Counted from the first letter of the stretch, positions 25,900 through 36,846 are shown. The stretch is DNA of 64,000 nucleotides from Nisaea denitrificans DSM 18348 (GCF_000426505.1 NZ_AUFM01000011.1:1054001-1118000); one strand, 5' to 3'. Translations and numbers: made by a program. The notes: a model not told the origin generated them from the letters alone.

Positions 25900-27390
25900 A
25901 TGACCGCGCGGCGTGTTCTGTCGGCTGAGATCAGCCACGAGACCAATACTTTCAGTGTGTTGCGGACCGACATGGACGCCTATTTGCGTCGGCAATGCTA
26001 TTTCGGAGACGCGATAGCGGCGCATATGTCCGGCACCGCGACGGAAGTGGCGGCACATATCGACGCCGCGCGGACCTACGGCTGGGAGCTGATCCCGACT
26101 GTTGCGGCCCATGCCACACCAAGCGGCATGACCACGGCAGACGCCTGGGAAGAGCTTTGCAGTATTGTGCTGGCCGGTCTCGACACGGGACCGGTCGACG
26201 GGGTCATGCTGGCCCTGCACGGGGCCATGGTGACCGAGAGCAGCCAGGACGCGGAAGGCGATCTGCTGAAGCGGTTGCGGGACCGTCTCGGCACGCAGGT
26301 TCCGATTGCCGTCACGCTCGACCTGCATGCGAATGTGACGGACGGAATGGCCGCGCTTGCCGATATCCTGGTGCCCTACCGGACCTATCCGCATATCGAC
26401 CAGTACGAGGCCGCGACGGAAGCTGCCTCCCTGCTGCAGCGGGCAATGGACAAAGACATCCGACCGGTCACGGTCGTTGCCCGGCGCCCGACCCTGGACG
26501 GCCTCAACCACGGCCGGACCCAGGAAGGCCCGATGGTCGAGCTGCTGGCCCGGGCGGCGGAAATAAAGGCCTTGGATCCGGCCGTTCTGGAAATCGGCCT
26601 CTGTGCCGGCTTCGCCTGGTCGGACATTGCAGCGGCAGGACCGTCCGTCAGCGTCACCACGGATGGAGATGCGGATAAGGGCCGGAAGATCGCCGACGAT
26701 CTAATGCAGTTCGTCTGGGACACCCGGGCGATTAATACTGTTCCGCTGCTCTCTCTCACGGAGCTTTCGGAGAGAATCAAGGACGGCCCCACGGGTCAGG
26801 GACCGCTGGTTATCGGCGATACGACGGACAATCCGGGTGGCGGCGGCTATGGCGACGGCGTACGTCTGCTGGAAAGCATTATCGCGACCGGCATTCAGAA
26901 TGCGGCACTGGCGGCGATCTGCGATCCGGCGGTTGCCGAACAGGCTCATACAGCCGGCGTTGGAGCAGAAATCGCCCTCTCACTTGGCGCGAAGGTCAAT
27001 CCGGACAGCTATGGGCCGCCGATCGAGACAGAGGCCACAGTGCTCGCTCTCAGCGATACCGGAGCTTTCGTCTGCGACGGGCCGATGTGGGCCAATGTGG
27101 AAGTGCGCCTCGGCCGCTCCGCCCTGCTCGACATTTCAGGCGTGAAGGTGGTGATCGCCAGCAGCAACCTGCAGGTCACGGATCAGCAGGCACTGAAGCT
27201 GTTCGGACTCGACCCGGCGGCACTGGACGTGGTCGTTGTCAAATCCTCCCACCATTTCCGCGCGGCCTTCCAGCCGGTTGCCCGCGAAGTCGTGCTGGTG
27301 GATAGCGGGAGCCTCGTCTCCCAAGATTATAGCAGCTTTGACTACAAGCATCTGCGCCGCCCGATCTGGCCGATCGATCCTGTTTCGTAA
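25900..27390 (+). CDS. M81-family metallopeptidase (MlrC-like)
   Basis: A 496-residue protein with the M81 N-terminal domain (about 1-290; RVLSAEISHETNTFS at the start, LALHGAMVTESSQDAEGDLL near 106-125, VTLDLHANVTDGMA near 143-156) and the MlrC C-terminal domain (about 305-475; GDTTDNPGGGGYGDG). MlrC degrades linear microcystin, but most family members act on unknown small peptides or amides. It begins four bases after the M20 gene. Complete length, no sign of damage. Confidence 0.9.
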   Translation: MTARRVLSAEISHETNTFSVLRTDMDAYLRRQCYFGDAIAAHMSGTATEVAAHIDAARTYGWELIPTVAAHATPSGMTTADAWEELCSIVLAGLDTGPVDGVMLALHGAMVTESSQDAEGDLLKRLRDRLGTQVPIAVTLDLHANVTDGMAALADILVPYRTYPHIDQYEAATEAASLLQRAMDKDIRPVTVVARRPTLDGLNHGRTQEGPMVELLARAAEIKALDPAVLEIGLCAGFAWSDIAAAGPSVSVTTDGDADKGRKIADDLMQFVWDTRAINTVPLLSLTELSERIKDGPTGQGPLVIGDTTDNPGGGGYGDGVRLLESIIATGIQNAALAAICDPAVAEQAHTAGVGAEIALSLGAKVNPDSYGPPIETEATVLALSDTGAFVCDGPMWANVEVRLGRSALLDISGVKVVIASSNLQVTDQQALKLFGLDPAALDVVVVKSSHHFRAAFQPVAREVVLVDSGSLVSQDYSSFDYKHLRRPIWPIDPVS

Positions 27391-27491
27391 GGCGCCCCAC
27401 TCCGAAAACAAGACCGGCCGCAACGCAGCTTAAGCTTCGTGTAGAAAAGCAAATTCAGGCGCCTCCCTAAACAGATCCGGGTTATTTCATG

Positions 27492-27507
27492 TTGGCACAA
27501 AAGCCGC
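27492..27507 (+). promoter_or_regulatory. Weak sigma-54-like element in the gap before the Cache gene
   Basis: TTGGCAC followed at the right spacing by GC (GG-N10-GC) resembles a -24/-12 promoter, but the usual TTGC of the -12 box reads CCGC. The 307-base gap (27391-27697) also holds a GCGGAG-CCG-CTCCGC hairpin (27508-27522) and an imperfect GGCTC/GAGCC hairpin (about 27629-27649), and no gene. Confidence 0.25.
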
Positions 27508-27697
27508 GCGGAGCCGCTCCGCAGCGAACGTCTCCGCTCGTCCAAGGCCAGGGACGAAGCATGAAATCTATTTTCGATGATTAAACATCTTTTAAGCATT
27601 CTGGAGGATAACCCCCTCATGAAAAACAACGGCTCTGTTCCAGAACGAGCCGGGTTCACCTCATACCAACAACGACTGATTTTCAGAGGACCTACAG

Positions 27698-28144
27698 ATG
27701 TTCAAGAAACTCATCATCGCCGCTACAATGCTTTTCACCGCCACCATGGGTGCAAATGCTGCCGAGTTCGCCTCCGAGGCGGAAGCCAAGGCGATGGCTG
27801 AAAAAGCTGCTGCGCATATCAACTCGGCCGGACTTGATAGTGCTATCAAAGATTTCATGGCCCCGGGCGGCGATTGGCATGACCGCGATCTCTATGTTTT
27901 CGTCTTCGATCTCAAGGGCATCACGATTGCGCACGGCGCCAAAGCTGCACTGGTCGGCCGCGACCTGACCGGTCTCCGCGATGTCGACGGCAAGCAGTTC
28001 ATCCAGGATTTCCTGAAGGTCACGGATGCGGCTTGGGTCGATTACAAATGGCAGAATCCGACATCCAACGCTGTCGAGCCGAAGACATCTTACATCATCC
28101 GCTTGGCTAATGAAGTCGTCGGTGTCGGCGCCTACAAGCGCTAA
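27698..28144 (+). CDS. Secreted single Cache-domain protein
   Basis: A 148-residue protein: signal peptide 1-21 ending ANA, then one small Cache (sCache_2-like) domain: HINSAGLDSAIKDFMAP, LYVFVFDLKGITIAHGAKA near 68-86, LVGRDLTGLRDVDGKQFIQDF, and WVDYKWQNPTS near 120-130. No membrane anchor or signalling domain follows, so it should be free in the periplasm. The next gene, 79 bases on, is a chemoreceptor, suggesting it presents a ligand to that receptor. A AGAGGA ribosome site precedes the ATG. Confidence 0.88.
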   Translation: MFKKLIIAATMLFTATMGANAAEFASEAEAKAMAEKAAAHINSAGLDSAIKDFMAPGGDWHDRDLYVFVFDLKGITIAHGAKAALVGRDLTGLRDVDGKQFIQDFLKVTDAAWVDYKWQNPTSNAVEPKTSYIIRLANEVVGVGAYKR

Positions 28145-28223
28145 TACAAGTTATACGAACCACGTCGGGGGCGGATTTTCCGTCCCCGTCCGTATATAAA
28201 ACTTTGGGACCGGGACACCGACA

Positions 28224-29906
28224 ATGCTGAAAAATCTTCCAATTATTCAGAAAACACTAATAGCACCTGGTGTTGCATGCTTGATGATCCTGATCATCGC
28301 AGCGGTATTCTTCATTTCTTCAAAGGAGACAACCAATCTCCAGAAGAATGCGGGGCTTGCCGGGCAACTGGTCCTTGACACCAAAGAGCTGCAAGGGCTT
28401 GTCAATGCTGGTCATGCGACACTGTTCCGAGCTCTCAGCTGGCAACAGTCCGGAGTAGCTGCCGAGGACGTTGCGAAAGCAGCCGAGGAAGCACGGACCA
28501 TCTACGGAAACGTTGAAGCGCTATTCGCAAAGATTGAGGCGAATACTCCCGCAGACAAAATAGAGGCTCTGCAGACGATCCGGGAAGGGTATGGCGCGTA
28601 TCGTGATGTCGCGACTGAAACACTCGAGACCGTCGCTATAGACTCATTCCTGGCCTCCATGTTGATGACCGACGCTCACGTCAGGCTGAGTGACGTCTCC
28701 GGGAAGATTCAGGAGCTCTCCGACGCCATCATCAAGAAGGCGGACGACTTACAGAATCAAGCCAAGGCGGCGCAGGATCTGGCCGAACTGGAAGTTATGG
28801 GTGTCGTTGTCGTCGCCTTTATCCTTTCGCTTGCTATCAGTATTTTCACCGGCCGCGCCATCACTGCGCCAATCAGCCGAATCACAACAGTGATCAAGGA
28901 AATCGCATCCGGGCACAGCAACACCGATATTACCGATCAGGATCGCAAAGACGAGGTCGGTGCGATTGCCGAAGCCCTCGGCGTGATGAAGGAAGGCTTG
29001 ATCGAACGCGAGGAAATGCGCGCCAAACAGATTGCCGAAGAACAGGATCGGTCGAAACGGGCCGAGCGGATCGAAGCCTCGATTGCCCGCTTTGAAAACA
29101 TGATCGGGCAATCCATGACCGAACTCAACAGCATGGCGGCCAACCTGAATGACACCGCCAACGAGATGACTCTTGCCGCCGGCGAAACTAATTCACAATC
29201 GGATCAGGTAGCCTCTGCGGCATCCCTGGCCTCGACCAACGTGAACACTGTTGCCGCCGCGACGGAGCAACTCTCCGCATCGATCGGCGAAATCACCCGC
29301 AAGGTCTCCGATGCCTCACAGATCAGCAGCTCCGCTGTTGCCGAAACCGAGCGGACGAATGTGCAGATGCAGGCTTTGGCGCAGTCGGCCGAGAAGATCG
29401 GCGAGATCGTCACGCTCATCCGGGATATTGCCGAGCAGACAAACCTGCTTGCCCTGAACGCGACAATCGAGGCAGCCCGGGCCGGCGATGCCGGCAAGGG
29501 CTTCGCGGTGGTCGCTAGCGAGGTGAAAAGCCTGGCAAATCAATCCGCTCAGGCAACAGAGGATATCTCAACACAGGTTCAGGAAATCCAGCAGTCCAGC
29601 AGCGCGGCGGTCGACGCAATCACCCGCGTGACCGGCCTGATCTCCAACCTGTCGGAATCCTCAACCATGATCGCGGGCGCAGTCGAAGAGCAATCTGCAG
29701 CCACGTCCGAGATTTCACGCAATGTTCAGGATGCCGCGACCGGTACCGATGAGGTTACCAGCAGCATCGCACACGTGAATCAGGCGACAGTGAAAACCAG
29801 CGCCGCGGCCGAGAATGTAACGGGAACTGCATCCCGCATGAACGACTCTGTCAGCGCCCTGCGCAGTCAGGTCGACGCTTTCCTCGCAGAGGTGCGCTCC
29901 GCCTGA
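28224..29906 (+). CDS. Methyl-accepting chemotaxis protein
   Basis: A 560-residue chemoreceptor: TM1 at ~13-33, a helical periplasmic sensor of about 155 residues (four-helix-bundle type), TM2 at ~191-211, HAMP at ~212-265, and the signalling domain to the end. The highly conserved hairpin tip [19 protein letters not shown] lies near 401-425. The sensor contains no Cache domain, whereas the gene just upstream encodes a free Cache protein; they likely work together. No C-terminal CheR-tether pentapeptide is seen. Confidence 0.94.
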   Translation: MLKNLPIIQKTLIAPGVACLMILIIAAVFFISSKETTNLQKNAGLAGQLVLDTKELQGLVNAGHATLFRALSWQQSGVAAEDVAKAAEEARTIYGNVEALFAKIEANTPADKIEALQTIREGYGAYRDVATETLETVAIDSFLASMLMTDAHVRLSDVSGKIQELSDAIIKKADDLQNQAKAAQDLAELEVMGVVVVAFILSLAISIFTGRAITAPISRITTVIKEIASGHSNTDITDQDRKDEVGAIAEALGVMKEGLIEREEMRAKQIAEEQDRSKRAERIEASIARFENMIGQSMTELNSMAANLNDTANEMTLAAGETNSQSDQVASAASLASTNVNTVAAATEQLSASIGEITRKVSDASQISSSAVAETERTNVQMQALAQSAEKIGEIVTLIRDIAEQTNLLALNATIEAARAGDAGKGFAVVASEVKSLANQSAQATEDISTQVQEIQQSSSAAVDAITRVTGLISNLSESSTMIAGAVEEQSAATSEISRNVQDAATGTDEVTSSIAHVNQATVKTSAAAENVTGTASRMNDSVSALRSQVDAFLAEVRSA

Positions 29907-29931
29907 TCTGAGACACAGCTACACTTATATG

Positions 29932-29959
29932 AAACGGCCGGGCATCTGCCCGGCCGTTT
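29932..29959. terminator. Bidirectional hairpin terminator
   Basis: AAACGGCCGGGCA (29932-29944) and TGCCCGGCCGTTT (29947-29959) form a perfect 13-bp stem with A and T tails on both sides. It separates the convergent chemoreceptor and rhodanese genes and can serve both. Confidence 0.85.
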
Positions 29960-29962
29960 TCA

Positions 29963-30361
29963 TTAGTCCTTCTTCTCGACCTGCCCGTCCGCCTTGATCC
30001 ACTCTCCAAGGCCACCCTCAAGATGGGCGACGGGCGTCAGTCCCATATCCTGCGCCGTCTTGGCGGACAGCGCAGAGCGCCAGCTTGCGGCGCAATAGAA
30101 GACGAAGGTTTTATCCTCGCCGAAGAAGTCCTTGTAATAGGGGCTGGCCGGATCGATCCAGAATTCCAGCATGCCGCGCGGCACATGGCGCGCGCCCGGA
30201 ATACGCCCGGTCTTGGCTATCTCGCGCACATCGCGGACATCAATAAAGGTCACGTCGTCGCTGCCAACCATGGCTTTTGCATCCTCGACAGAGACGATGC
30301 GGACCTGCTCGTTGGCTTCGGCCACCATGGAGTCGACGGTTTTGATGGTTTTCTCGGCCAT
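29963..30361 (-). CDS. Rhodanese-domain protein
   Basis: A 132-residue single rhodanese domain. FIDVRDVREIAKTGRIPGARHVPRG-type strand-loop motif spans about 39-63 (in pieces DVRDVRE and GARHVPRG), and the catalytic Cys90 lies in FYCAASWRSA. It may transfer sulfane sulfur or act as a general sulfur carrier. It stands alone between a terminator and the typA region. Specific partner unknown. Confidence 0.88.
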   Translation of the reverse strand: MAEKTIKTVDSMVAEANEQVRIVSVEDAKAMVGSDDVTFIDVRDVREIAKTGRIPGARHVPRGMLEFWIDPASPYYKDFFGEDKTFVFYCAASWRSALSAKTAQDMGLTPVAHLEGGLGEWIKADGQVEKKD

Positions 30362-30433
30362 TGAGGCCCTCCCTCAGGATCACGTTTCTGGGGAGAGCCT
30401 AGTGCGCGCGAGGCGCAAACGGAATGGCCTTTC

Positions 30434-30460
30434 GGGAACCGGACTGATGCTCCGGTTCCC
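30434..30460. terminator. Hairpin downstream of typA
   Basis: GGGAACCGGA (30434-30443) and TCCGGTTCCC (30451-30460) form a perfect 10-bp stem with a seven-base loop, 19 bases past the typA stop on the minus strand. No T run follows, so termination strength is uncertain. Confidence 0.5.
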
Positions 30461-30479
30461 TTGGGTCGTCAGGAGAGTA

Positions 30480-32306
<1,827 letters not shown>

Positions 32307-32581
32307 GGAACGACTCCGAACAGGTCCGCCGCGCGCCGCTATTACGGCGCGGTGCCAGGCGTGCAAATCTGCGTTGATTGGCTCAGGGCGGTTCAGGCCC
32401 GGCAGTGTCAAAATGACTCGGCGCTAACATACTTATATTGCAGCGCGAAACAAGCGCTGGATTGCATGGCTGCATCCCATTTGCAGCCCCACCTGGCATC
32501 CCACTCGGATGTGATGCCGCCCAGCCTTGCCATCAGTTCGTTAAATAGGAACAATAAGGGAACAAACAAGAGGGAAAGAGC

Positions 32582-32941
32582 ATGGCCGCTTCGAAAGAGT
32601 TAGCGGACTTCATCACCGACATGCTGGAGCCGCTGGGCGAAATCCGCGCGCAGCGCATGTTCGGCGGCTACGGCATCAAATACGGCGAGGTGAATTTCGC
32701 CCTGTTGCTGGGGGACCTGCCCTATTTCCGCGTGGATGACCGGAATCGCCAGGCTTTCGAGGAACGCGGCAGCGAGCCGTTTCGCTACAACACAAAGAAA
32801 GGCGAGGTCACGGTCGGCAGTTACTGGGAGGTGCCGACAGACATCCTGGAAGACCCAGAGTTGTTTCTGGAATGGGCCCGCGCCGCCATCGATGCTGCCC
32901 TCAAGGCACATAAGCCTAAGAAAAAAAGAAAACGTAGTTGA
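32582..32941 (+). CDS. TfoX/Sxy N-terminal domain protein
   Basis: A 119-residue protein consisting only of the TfoX N-terminal domain: FITDMLEPLGEIRAQRMFGGYGIKYG-type opening (key part RMFGGYGIKYGEVNFALL) and LYFRVDDRNRQAFEE-like block, then YWEVPTDILEDPELFLEWARAA. In Gammaproteobacteria TfoX governs competence, but the stand-alone N-terminal domain is widespread and its role elsewhere is unknown. The end is Lys-rich (KPKKKRKRS). A GAGGGAAAGAGC site precedes the ATG. Confidence 0.88.
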   Translation: MAASKELADFITDMLEPLGEIRAQRMFGGYGIKYGEVNFALLLGDLPYFRVDDRNRQAFEERGSEPFRYNTKKGEVTVGSYWEVPTDILEDPELFLEWARAAIDAALKAHKPKKKRKRS

Positions 32942-33043
32942 GGAAATCAGCCAGGATTCTCCGTCCCGGAGCTTGTCATTAAGAACAATTTAATTCAAAT
33001 TTATACTCATTAACCAACCACCTTGATGATAAAAGAAAAATCT

Positions 33044-33499
33044 ATGGTTCCAGAATCAGACCGTATTCCATTCGAGCCTGGCGACATCATCTGCGAGCAT
33101 GGCGAGCCGTCCGATTTCGTCATGTACGTTCTCAACGGTGAGGTTGCCATGGAGCACAGCCCCGGCCTCTACATTGAGCTGGACGGCACTGTCACGACCT
33201 TCAAGCGCGGCTCCCTCCTCGGCGAAAGTTCAGCCATCCTGAAGCGCCCCTATGTCGGCACCCTCGTCGGCTTCAGTGCCGGCGCCTATGCCCGGGTGCG
33301 CGCAGACCGGGTCCGTGCCGACATCGCCAAATGCGCGAAACTGCCGAAGATGATCATTCTCAATCAGGCCCACAAGCTCGATCAGGCCTATGGCTTCATC
33401 ATGAAGAACTACAAGAACGCCAGCCGCGGTCAGGTGAAAGAAGTCTTCGAACCCGACCACGGCCTTGGCGATTTCTTCGAGGAAGGCGTCGCGAAGTAA
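33044..33499 (+). CDS. Cyclic nucleotide-binding-fold protein
   Basis: A ~151-residue protein whose first ~100 residues fit the cNMP-binding fold: FEPGDIICEHGEPSDFVMYVLNG (shortened here: PGDIICEHGEPSDF, MYVLNGEVAM) and the phosphate-cassette-like GESSAILKRPYVG. There is no helix-turn-helix or enzymatic domain, so it is a lone effector-binding domain. The cassette lacks the canonical Arg at the usual place but has Arg in KRPY. ATG 33044 is chosen; ATG 33026 or TTG 33023 would add six to seven residues. Function unknown. Confidence 0.75.
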   Translation: MVPESDRIPFEPGDIICEHGEPSDFVMYVLNGEVAMEHSPGLYIELDGTVTTFKRGSLLGESSAILKRPYVGTLVGFSAGAYARVRADRVRADIAKCAKLPKMIILNQAHKLDQAYGFIMKNYKNASRGQVKEVFEPDHGLGDFFEEGVAK

Positions 33500-33511
33500 G
33501 GCGAACGCCAC

Positions 33512-34525
33512 CTACTCCGTCAGCGCCACCCGACCTTCCAGCGGGTAGGCTGGATCGTTATAGCCCGGCGTCGAGGGATGCCCTTCCGCCACCAGGCTGT
33601 TGATCAACGCCTCGTCCTCTGCCGTGAACTCATATTCCAACGCTTTCGCGTAGGCTTTCCACTGCTCCATCGTGCGCGGCCCGGCGATCGTGCCAGTGAC
33701 AAGGCCGTTATTCAGCACCCAGCCGACGGCGAGGTCGATGATGGTGGCGCCTTTGGTTTCCGCGTGTTTCTTGATTTTCTCCGCGATCACCAGGCTTTCC
33801 TCGCGCCATTCCGTTTGCATCATGCGGGTATCGGCGCGGGCGGCGCGACTGCCTTCGGCGGGCTCGGCACCCGGCTTGTACTTGCCGGAGAGAATGCCTC
33901 TTGCCAGCGGGCTGTAGGGCACAACGCCCAGGCCATAATAGTCACAGGCCGCCAGATGCTCGGTCTCCGGCATCCGGTTCATGGCGTTGTAATAGGGCTG
34001 GCTGACGACCGGGCGGTCGATGCCTGCCGCATCGCAGAGATGGCATATCTCCGCCACCCGCCAGGAACGGTGATTGGAGACGCCGAAATACCGGATCATG
34101 CCGGCATGAACCAGATCGGCCATGGCGTTCACCGTCTCTTCCAGCGGCGTCGTATGGTCTTCCTTATGCAGATAGTAGATGTCGATATATTCGGTATCGA
34201 GCCGTTCCAGCGATTCCTCACAGGCCTGCAGTACCCATTTCCGGGACAGGCCGCGCGCATTCGGATCGCCCTCGCGCATCGGATTGCCGAGCTTGGTCGC
34301 CAGCACCCAGTAATCCCGGTTGTCGGCAATGCAACGGCCGACCACCCTCTCCGAATTGCCGTTGTGATAGGCATCGGCGGTATCGATGAAATTAACCCCG
34401 AAATCCCGCGCTTCGGCGATGATCTCCTGAGAATCGGCCTCGCTCGTCGGCCCGCCGAACATCATGGCGCCGAGGCACAGTTTCGAGACCTTCAGGCCGG
34501 AGTGGCCGAGATTGCGGTATTCCAT
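33512..34525 (-). CDS. Aldo/keto reductase
   Basis: A 337-residue NADPH-dependent aldo/keto reductase. The catalytic tetrad is visible: Asp48, Tyr53 (DTADAY), Lys78 and His120 (YYLHKED). MEYRNLGHSGLKVSKLCLGAM is the standard start; AGPRTMEQWKAY near 290 is in the cofactor-binding C-terminal part. The ATG at 34525 follows AGGGGGGAAG. The longer upstream frame is not supported. Closest in style to the YghZ/oxidoreductase subgroup; substrate unknown. Convergent with the cNMP-fold gene and divergent from the RraA-like gene. Confidence 0.93.
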   Translation of the reverse strand: MEYRNLGHSGLKVSKLCLGAMMFGGPTSEADSQEIIAEARDFGVNFIDTADAYHNGNSERVVGRCIADNRDYWVLATKLGNPMREGDPNARGLSRKWVLQACEESLERLDTEYIDIYYLHKEDHTTPLEETVNAMADLVHAGMIRYFGVSNHRSWRVAEICHLCDAAGIDRPVVSQPYYNAMNRMPETEHLAACDYYGLGVVPYSPLARGILSGKYKPGAEPAEGSRAARADTRMMQTEWREESLVIAEKIKKHAETKGATIIDLAVGWVLNNGLVTGTIAGPRTMEQWKAYAKALEYEFTAEDEALINSLVAEGHPSTPGYNDPAYPLEGRVALTE

Positions 34526-34678
34526 GGTTTCTTCCCCCCTATATAACGCTCCCTGATGGCTCAGGTGCGGTTCCGGAACGACAGAATAGCCGGGATGAGC
34601 GACGACCGCACTTGAGGATCGTGAAGTCTCCGTGCTCTGATGCATTCCAATGAAAAACCGGCACCGGGAGGGCCTTCA

Positions 34679-35404
34679 ATGACCGGACTGAGCGACACGG
34701 CACGGGAAAAGCTGGCGCATGTCAGCACCGCGACCCTGACCACGCAGCTTCTGAAGCGCGGGTTGCGCAATCAGTGCCTTCAGGGCGTCAGCCGCCTGAC
34801 CGCGCACGACCGCAACATGGTCGGCGAGGCCTTCACGCTGCGGAACATCCCGGCGCGCGAGGATATCGACCAGATCAGCGCCTATGACGATTACGATCAC
34901 CCGCAGCGCAAGGCAATCGAGACCATACCGGCCGGAAAGATCCTGGTGGTGGACTGCCGCCAGGACGCCAGCGCCGCCTCCGCCGGTAACATCCTGATGA
35001 CCCGCCTGCAGGTGCGCGGCGTTGCCGGGTTCGTCTCCGACGGCGGCATCCGCGATTCCTACGAGATCGCGGAATATGACATTCCCTGCTATGTCGGCGG
35101 CCCCTCCGCCCCGACCAGCCTGATCAAGCACCATGCAGTGGCCGAACTGAACACCCCCATCGCCTGTGGCGGCGTCGCGGTCTATCCGGATGACGTTCTG
35201 GTCGGCGACGCGGAAGGCCTGGTGGTGCTTCCGGCCCATCTCGCTGAGGAAATTGCAGAGCAATCCTTCGAGCAGGAGAAGATGGAAGTCTTCCTGCGGG
35301 AAGAGATTGCCAGCGGTCGCCCGCTGCGCGGAACCTATCCGCCGGACGAAGCAACCAAAGCACGCTACGTGGAATGGCAGAAGAAGCGGGACGCCGAAGC
35401 GTGA
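34679..35404 (+). CDS. RraA-like aldolase/regulator family protein
   Basis: A 241-residue RraA family protein (4-hydroxy-4-methyl-2-oxoglutarate aldolase/RraA fold). FVSDGGIRDS near 121-130 supplies the Arg and Asp expected of the metal-dependent aldolase site; GEAFTLRNIPA near 49-59 and GVAVYPDDVLVGDAEGLVVLP near 168-185 are conserved. Class II aldolases of this type cleave 4-hydroxy-4-methyl-2-oxoglutarate or oxaloacetate. GGGAGGG before the ATG at 34679 fixes the start. Its GTGA end overlaps the methyltransferase by four bases. Confidence 0.88.
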   Translation: MTGLSDTAREKLAHVSTATLTTQLLKRGLRNQCLQGVSRLTAHDRNMVGEAFTLRNIPAREDIDQISAYDDYDHPQRKAIETIPAGKILVVDCRQDASAASAGNILMTRLQVRGVAGFVSDGGIRDSYEIAEYDIPCYVGGPSAPTSLIKHHAVAELNTPIACGGVAVYPDDVLVGDAEGLVVLPAHLAEEIAEQSFEQEKMEVFLREEIASGRPLRGTYPPDEATKARYVEWQKKRDAEA

Positions 35405-36036
35405 GTGCTGCCGATACGGATAACGACGCGCTGATCGCGGTCTATGATCGTGATGCACGGCGCCTGCGGACGGAATGGTCCGCAGGTGCGGAGTCCGCGA
35501 CCCATAGCGACAAGTTCATTACTTTTCACACCCCCTACCTGCCGTCCGAGGGAGGCCATGCCCTGGATATCGGTGCCGGATACGGGGCCCATGTGAACGG
35601 GCTTGAATCCCGGGGGCTGGAAGTGGTCGCGGTCGAACCCGCCGCCGGTATGCGCGCGGAAGCCGAGACCCTCTATCCCAACTCCCGAGCGACCTGGCTC
35701 GACGACCGCCTGCCCGACCTCGCAAAAGTGCATGCGCTCGGACGCCGGTTCGATTTTATGCTGATGAACTCGGTCTGGATGCATCTGCCGCACGACCAGC
35801 GGGATCAAGGCATGGAGTGCCTCGCTACGCTTCTCGCGCCTGGCGGCCGTTTCTCCGTGCTGCTGAGACACGGACCGGCACCGGCGGACCGGCCAATGCT
35901 CGAGTCAGACCCCGAGCCCTTCCTGGCCCTCGCCGAGGCGCAAGGACTTTCCGTTATTCACCGCGAAGAAAACGGCGATGAGCTGGAACGCGACAGCGTT
36001 TCCTTTACCCGCCTCATTTTGACGAAATCAGGTTAA
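35401..36036 (+). CDS. Class I SAM-dependent methyltransferase
   Basis: A 211-residue methyltransferase: motif I ALDIGAGYGAHVNGL near 54-68, the acidic end of strand 2 (VVAVEPAAGM) near 75-85, and FDFMLMNSVWMHLP near 115-128. The start is GTG at 35401, overlapping the stop of the RraA-like gene by four bases, so they are coupled and the methyltransferase may modify a product of that pathway. Substrate not predictable. Confidence 0.85.
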   Translation: MSAADTDNDALIAVYDRDARRLRTEWSAGAESATHSDKFITFHTPYLPSEGGHALDIGAGYGAHVNGLESRGLEVVAVEPAAGMRAEAETLYPNSRATWLDDRLPDLAKVHALGRRFDFMLMNSVWMHLPHDQRDQGMECLATLLAPGGRFSVLLRHGPAPADRPMLESDPEPFLALAEAQGLSVIHREENGDELERDSVSFTRLILTKSG

Positions 36037-36040
36037 TTCA

Positions 36041-36832
36041 ATGACTTATGAAGCTTTGCTCTTCTCAATCGAAGACAACATCGCCCGCATCACCCTGAAC
36101 CGGCCGGAGCGGATCAACGCCGTCACGGCGGTCATGCACGAGGATTTGCGCGACGTCTTCACTCAGCTGGAAAAACCGGGCTCCGCCCGCTGCGTGATCA
36201 TCACCGGCGCCGGACGCGGATTCTGCTCCGGACAGGATCTCGCCGACCGCAAGGCCACCAGCACGGCCGAACGGCGCGACCTCAGCGAATCCATACAGCA
36301 GAACTACAATCCGCTGATCAAGCGCATGGCCGCCCTGCCGATCCCGATCATCTCGGCGGTCAACGGCGTCGCCGCCGGGGCTGGTGCCAGTCTGGCACTC
36401 GCCGCCGATATCGTCTTGGCAGGTCACAACACCAAGTTCGTGCAAGCCTTCGTCAATATCGGTCTGGTGCCGGATGCAGGCGGAACCTACGTGCTGCCCC
36501 GCCGCGTCGGCCTTGCCCGCGCGCTCGGCATGACATTGATCGGCGCTCCGGTGACAGGCAAGCAGGCTGCCGACTGGGGCCTGATCTGGTCCTCGGTCGA
36601 AGACGAAACCCTGCTTGAGGAAGCCGAAACCTTGGCAAAGACCCTGGCCGCCAAAGCCCCTCTGGCGCTCGCCGGGATCAAGAAGATCATGCGTGCCTCG
36701 CTCGACAACGGATTGGCCGAACAACTTGATATGGAAGCAGAATTCCAGCGTCAGTGCGGTTATACGGACGATTATCAGGAAGGCATCGCCAGCTTCCTTG
36801 AAAAACGCGCGCCAAACTTTCAGGGCAAATAA
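36041..36832 (+). CDS. Enoyl-CoA hydratase/isomerase (PaaG-like)
   Basis: A 263-residue crotonase-family enzyme. The oxyanion loops are GAGRGFCSGQDLADR near 57-71 and NGVAAGAGASLALAADI near 107-123; the catalytic Asp lies in IGLVPDAGGTYVLPR near 140-154, the pattern of PaaG-type 1,2-epoxyphenylacetyl-CoA isomerases. MEAEFQRQCGYTDDYQEGIASFLEKR near the end (shortened: TDDYQEGIASFLEKR) is typical. No other paa genes lie in this window, so the true pathway is open. It begins four bases after the methyltransferase. Confidence 0.9.
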   Translation: MTYEALLFSIEDNIARITLNRPERINAVTAVMHEDLRDVFTQLEKPGSARCVIITGAGRGFCSGQDLADRKATSTAERRDLSESIQQNYNPLIKRMAALPIPIISAVNGVAAGAGASLALAADIVLAGHNTKFVQAFVNIGLVPDAGGTYVLPRRVGLARALGMTLIGAPVTGKQAADWGLIWSSVEDETLLEEAETLAKTLAAKAPLALAGIKKIMRASLDNGLAEQLDMEAEFQRQCGYTDDYQEGIASFLEKRAPNFQGK

Positions 36833-36846
36833 GCCGGAGCATCCCG

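Noticed and set aside
24348-25973. Long minus-strand open frame (541 codons) over pxpA, M20 and M81 genes
   Set aside because: It is antisense to three clear enzymes and its translation has no family motif; GC-rich codon use on the plus strand leaves long open antisense frames.
27619-27801. Small open frame with a GGAGGA site upstream of and overlapping the Cache gene
   Set aside because: Its spacing from the ribosome site is long and most of it overlaps the Cache gene in another frame; no support as a peptide gene.
32307-32581. A gene or RNA in the 275-base gap before the TfoX-like gene
   Set aside because: No start with a ribosome site and no tRNA-like or strong hairpin structure was found; the upstream extension of typA has no homology.
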